From positions 1 to 6,873 of the forward strand of contig JAFWEA010000175.1 in NCBI GenBank assembly GCA_017543005.1: a stretch of DNA of 6,873 nucleotides. The letters run 5' to 3'. The stretch's first letter is position 1. Each line of letters opens with the position of its first letter. Origin of the DNA: Solobacterium sp. (lineage in GTDB: Bacteria; Bacillota_I; Bacilli_A; Erysipelotrichales; Erysipelotrichaceae). Below, one piece after another: positions 6,492-6,873 of the stretch. Under the pieces are notes generated by a model. The model was given only the letters and a program-made list of their open reading frames with translations, was not told the DNA's origin and did no database searches. The translations under genes and the position numbers were made by a program.

Positions 6492-6497
6492 CTCCTT
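6492..6497 (-). promoter_or_regulatory. Ribosome binding site of the pyridoxamine kinase gene
   Basis: The - strand reads AAGGAG followed by seven bases and the ATG at 6484. It fixes the start and excludes the longer frame beginning at 6550, which would also run through the promoter. Confidence 0.85.
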
Positions 6498-6498
6498 T

Positions 6499-6526
6499 TT
6501 GTTTTCCTCATTATATCGCGTATAAT
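6499..6526 (+). promoter_or_regulatory. Rightward promoter of the TGS-domain gene
   Basis: A perfect TATAAT at 6521-6526 is preceded, 16 bases away, by TTGTTT (6499-6504), a half-match to the -35 consensus. Transcription from about 6533 would give a leader of roughly 107 bases before the ATG at 6640. Confidence 0.55.
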
Positions 6527-6529
6527 GAG
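6507..6529. repeat. Perfect 9-bp inverted repeat carrying two divergent TATAAT boxes
   Basis: CTCATTATA (6507-6515) and TATAATGAG (6521-6529) are exact reverse complements around the five-base spacer TCGCG. Each arm contains a consensus -10 box, one per strand. The repeat may be only a symmetrical promoter or may also be an operator. Confidence 0.85.
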
Positions 6530-6538
6530 AGCGTAAGA
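6510..6538 (-). promoter_or_regulatory. Leftward promoter of the kinase-tatD operon
   Basis: On the - strand a perfect TATAAT (complement of 6510-6515) lies 17 bases from a poor -35, TCTTAC (complement of 6533-6538). The start point would be near 6503, about 19 bases before the ATG, with the ribosome binding site in between. The weak -35 lowers confidence. Confidence 0.5.
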
Positions 6539-6622
6539 AGTATCAGTCACATATTTTTCATGGGATCAGGAAGAGGAAATGACAGGAAACAGGACTGTCT
6601 GTTCTTTCGGCTCACATTAGAC

Positions 6623-6632
6623 AAGGCGGTGA
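6623..6632 (+). promoter_or_regulatory. Ribosome binding site of the TGS-domain gene
   Basis: AAGGCGGTGA differs at one base from the full anti-Shine-Dalgarno complement AAGGAGGTGA and ends seven bases before the ATG at 6640. An out-of-frame ATG at 6633 directly after it is too close to be used. Confidence 0.8.
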
Positions 6633-6639
6633 ATGAATC

Positions 6640-6873
6640 ATGATGACGATCGACGTCCGACTGCCCGACGGTACAGCCGTAGTACGGGAATACGAAAAAG
6701 AAACATCGGTGCTGAAAATTGCGGAAGAAATGCAGAAAGACCAGCCGTATGACCTGCTGGCCTGCCGCATTGATCATCAGACCCACAGTCTGCGCACGGT
6801 GCTGGAAGACTCCTGCAAGGTGGAACTGCTGGATTTCCGCAGTGATGCCGCCTACCGGATGTATGAAGCGGCC
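6640..6873 (+). CDS. TGS-domain protein, N-terminus only; probable TGS-uridine-kinase-like nucleoside kinase
   Basis: Only the first 78 codons are in the window; the gene runs off the right edge. The visible part is a TGS (ubiquitin-like, nucleotide/RNA-binding) domain: MMTIDVRLPDGTAVVREYEK, a helix TSVLKIAEEMQKD, then LACRIDHQTHSLRTVLEDSC and VELLDFRSDAAYRMYEAA. TGS domains open threonyl-tRNA synthetase and also a Firmicutes fusion of TGS with a uridine-kinase-like P-loop domain. The QPYDLLACRID...LLDFRSDAAYRMY pattern resembles the fusion, as I remember that family. The synthetase usually shows a G-x-x-x-Y-x-H-S motif here, which is absent. The leader of about 107 bases has no T-box antiterminator motif, which also argues mildly against thrS. 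The start could be 6640 or the adjacent ATG at 6643. The deciding parts (Walker A loop or class II synthetase motifs) lie outside. Confidence 0.7.
   Translation, partial: MMTIDVRLPDGTAVVREYEKETSVLKIAEEMQKDQPYDLLACRIDHQTHSLRTVLEDSCKVELLDFRSDAAYRMYEAA

Noticed and set aside
6533..6639. T-box or other riboswitch in the leader of the TGS gene
   Set aside because: The leader is only about 107 bases, has no T-box consensus and no terminator hairpin with a T run. The only stem seen (AACAG/CTGTT near 6578-6602) is weak.
5627..6643. Open frame of 338 codons on the + strand over the kinase gene
   Set aside because: It is antisense to a clear pyridoxamine kinase, passes through both divergent promoters and has no ribosome binding site.
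6560..6643. Possible 27-codon leader peptide ending in an overlap with the TGS gene start
   Set aside because: The frame from the ATG at 6560 ends at a TGA overlapping the start codons, which looks like coupling. However, no Shine-Dalgarno sequence precedes it and it is only the tail of a longer shadow frame.

Overview
The window looks like ordinary chromosomal, housekeeping-type DNA from a low-to-mid-GC Bacillota (Firmicutes) lineage. The evidence is strong AGGAG-type ribosome binding sites, sigma-A-like promoters, a NifX-like orphan protein, a Firmicutes-style pyridoxamine kinase and a Tex protein. Base composition is moderately GC-rich by eye, and some Tex residues (for example RKDTTKGLDEEQ) hint at an Erysipelotrichia-type gut bacterium. 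That placement is a guess and no marker here fixes it. I see no mobile element, CRISPR array, rRNA or tRNA.

Layout. (1) Positions 10-796, + strand: a small NifX/NifB-type dinitrogenase-cofactor-family protein overlaps a three-helix membrane protein of unknown function. (2) Positions 855-1262, - strand: a 135-residue protein of unknown function converges on that pair, and a hairpin at 804-830 is best placed to terminate it. Its promoter holds a near-perfect 21-bp palindrome that differs from the classical PerR box at one position. This is the most interesting regulatory signal in the window. (3) Positions 1405-4837, + strand: tex, a transcription accessory RNA-binding protein, is followed after one base by an M20-family metallopeptidase. 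The unit ends at a two-way terminator (4841-4871). (4) Positions 6484 down to 4878, - strand: a pyridoxal/pyridoxamine kinase and a TatD-family metal-dependent nuclease form a two-gene operon converging on the same terminator. (5) Position 6640 to the right edge, + strand: the first 78 codons of a TGS-domain protein, more likely a TGS-uridine-kinase-like nucleoside kinase than threonyl-tRNA synthetase. It is divergent from the kinase operon. The two share a symmetrical promoter whose two TATAAT boxes form a perfect 9-bp inverted repeat.

The genes do not form one pathway. They are short, independent transcription units arranged as convergent pairs that share terminators and divergent pairs that share promoter regions. 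Several starts were moved inward from the longest open frame on ribosome-binding-site and family evidence: the unknown gene to 1262, tex to 1405, the peptidase to 3713 and the kinase to 6484. I found no convincing undescribed multi-gene system. The items worth following up are the PerR-like operator on an unknown gene and the symmetrical divergent promoter.
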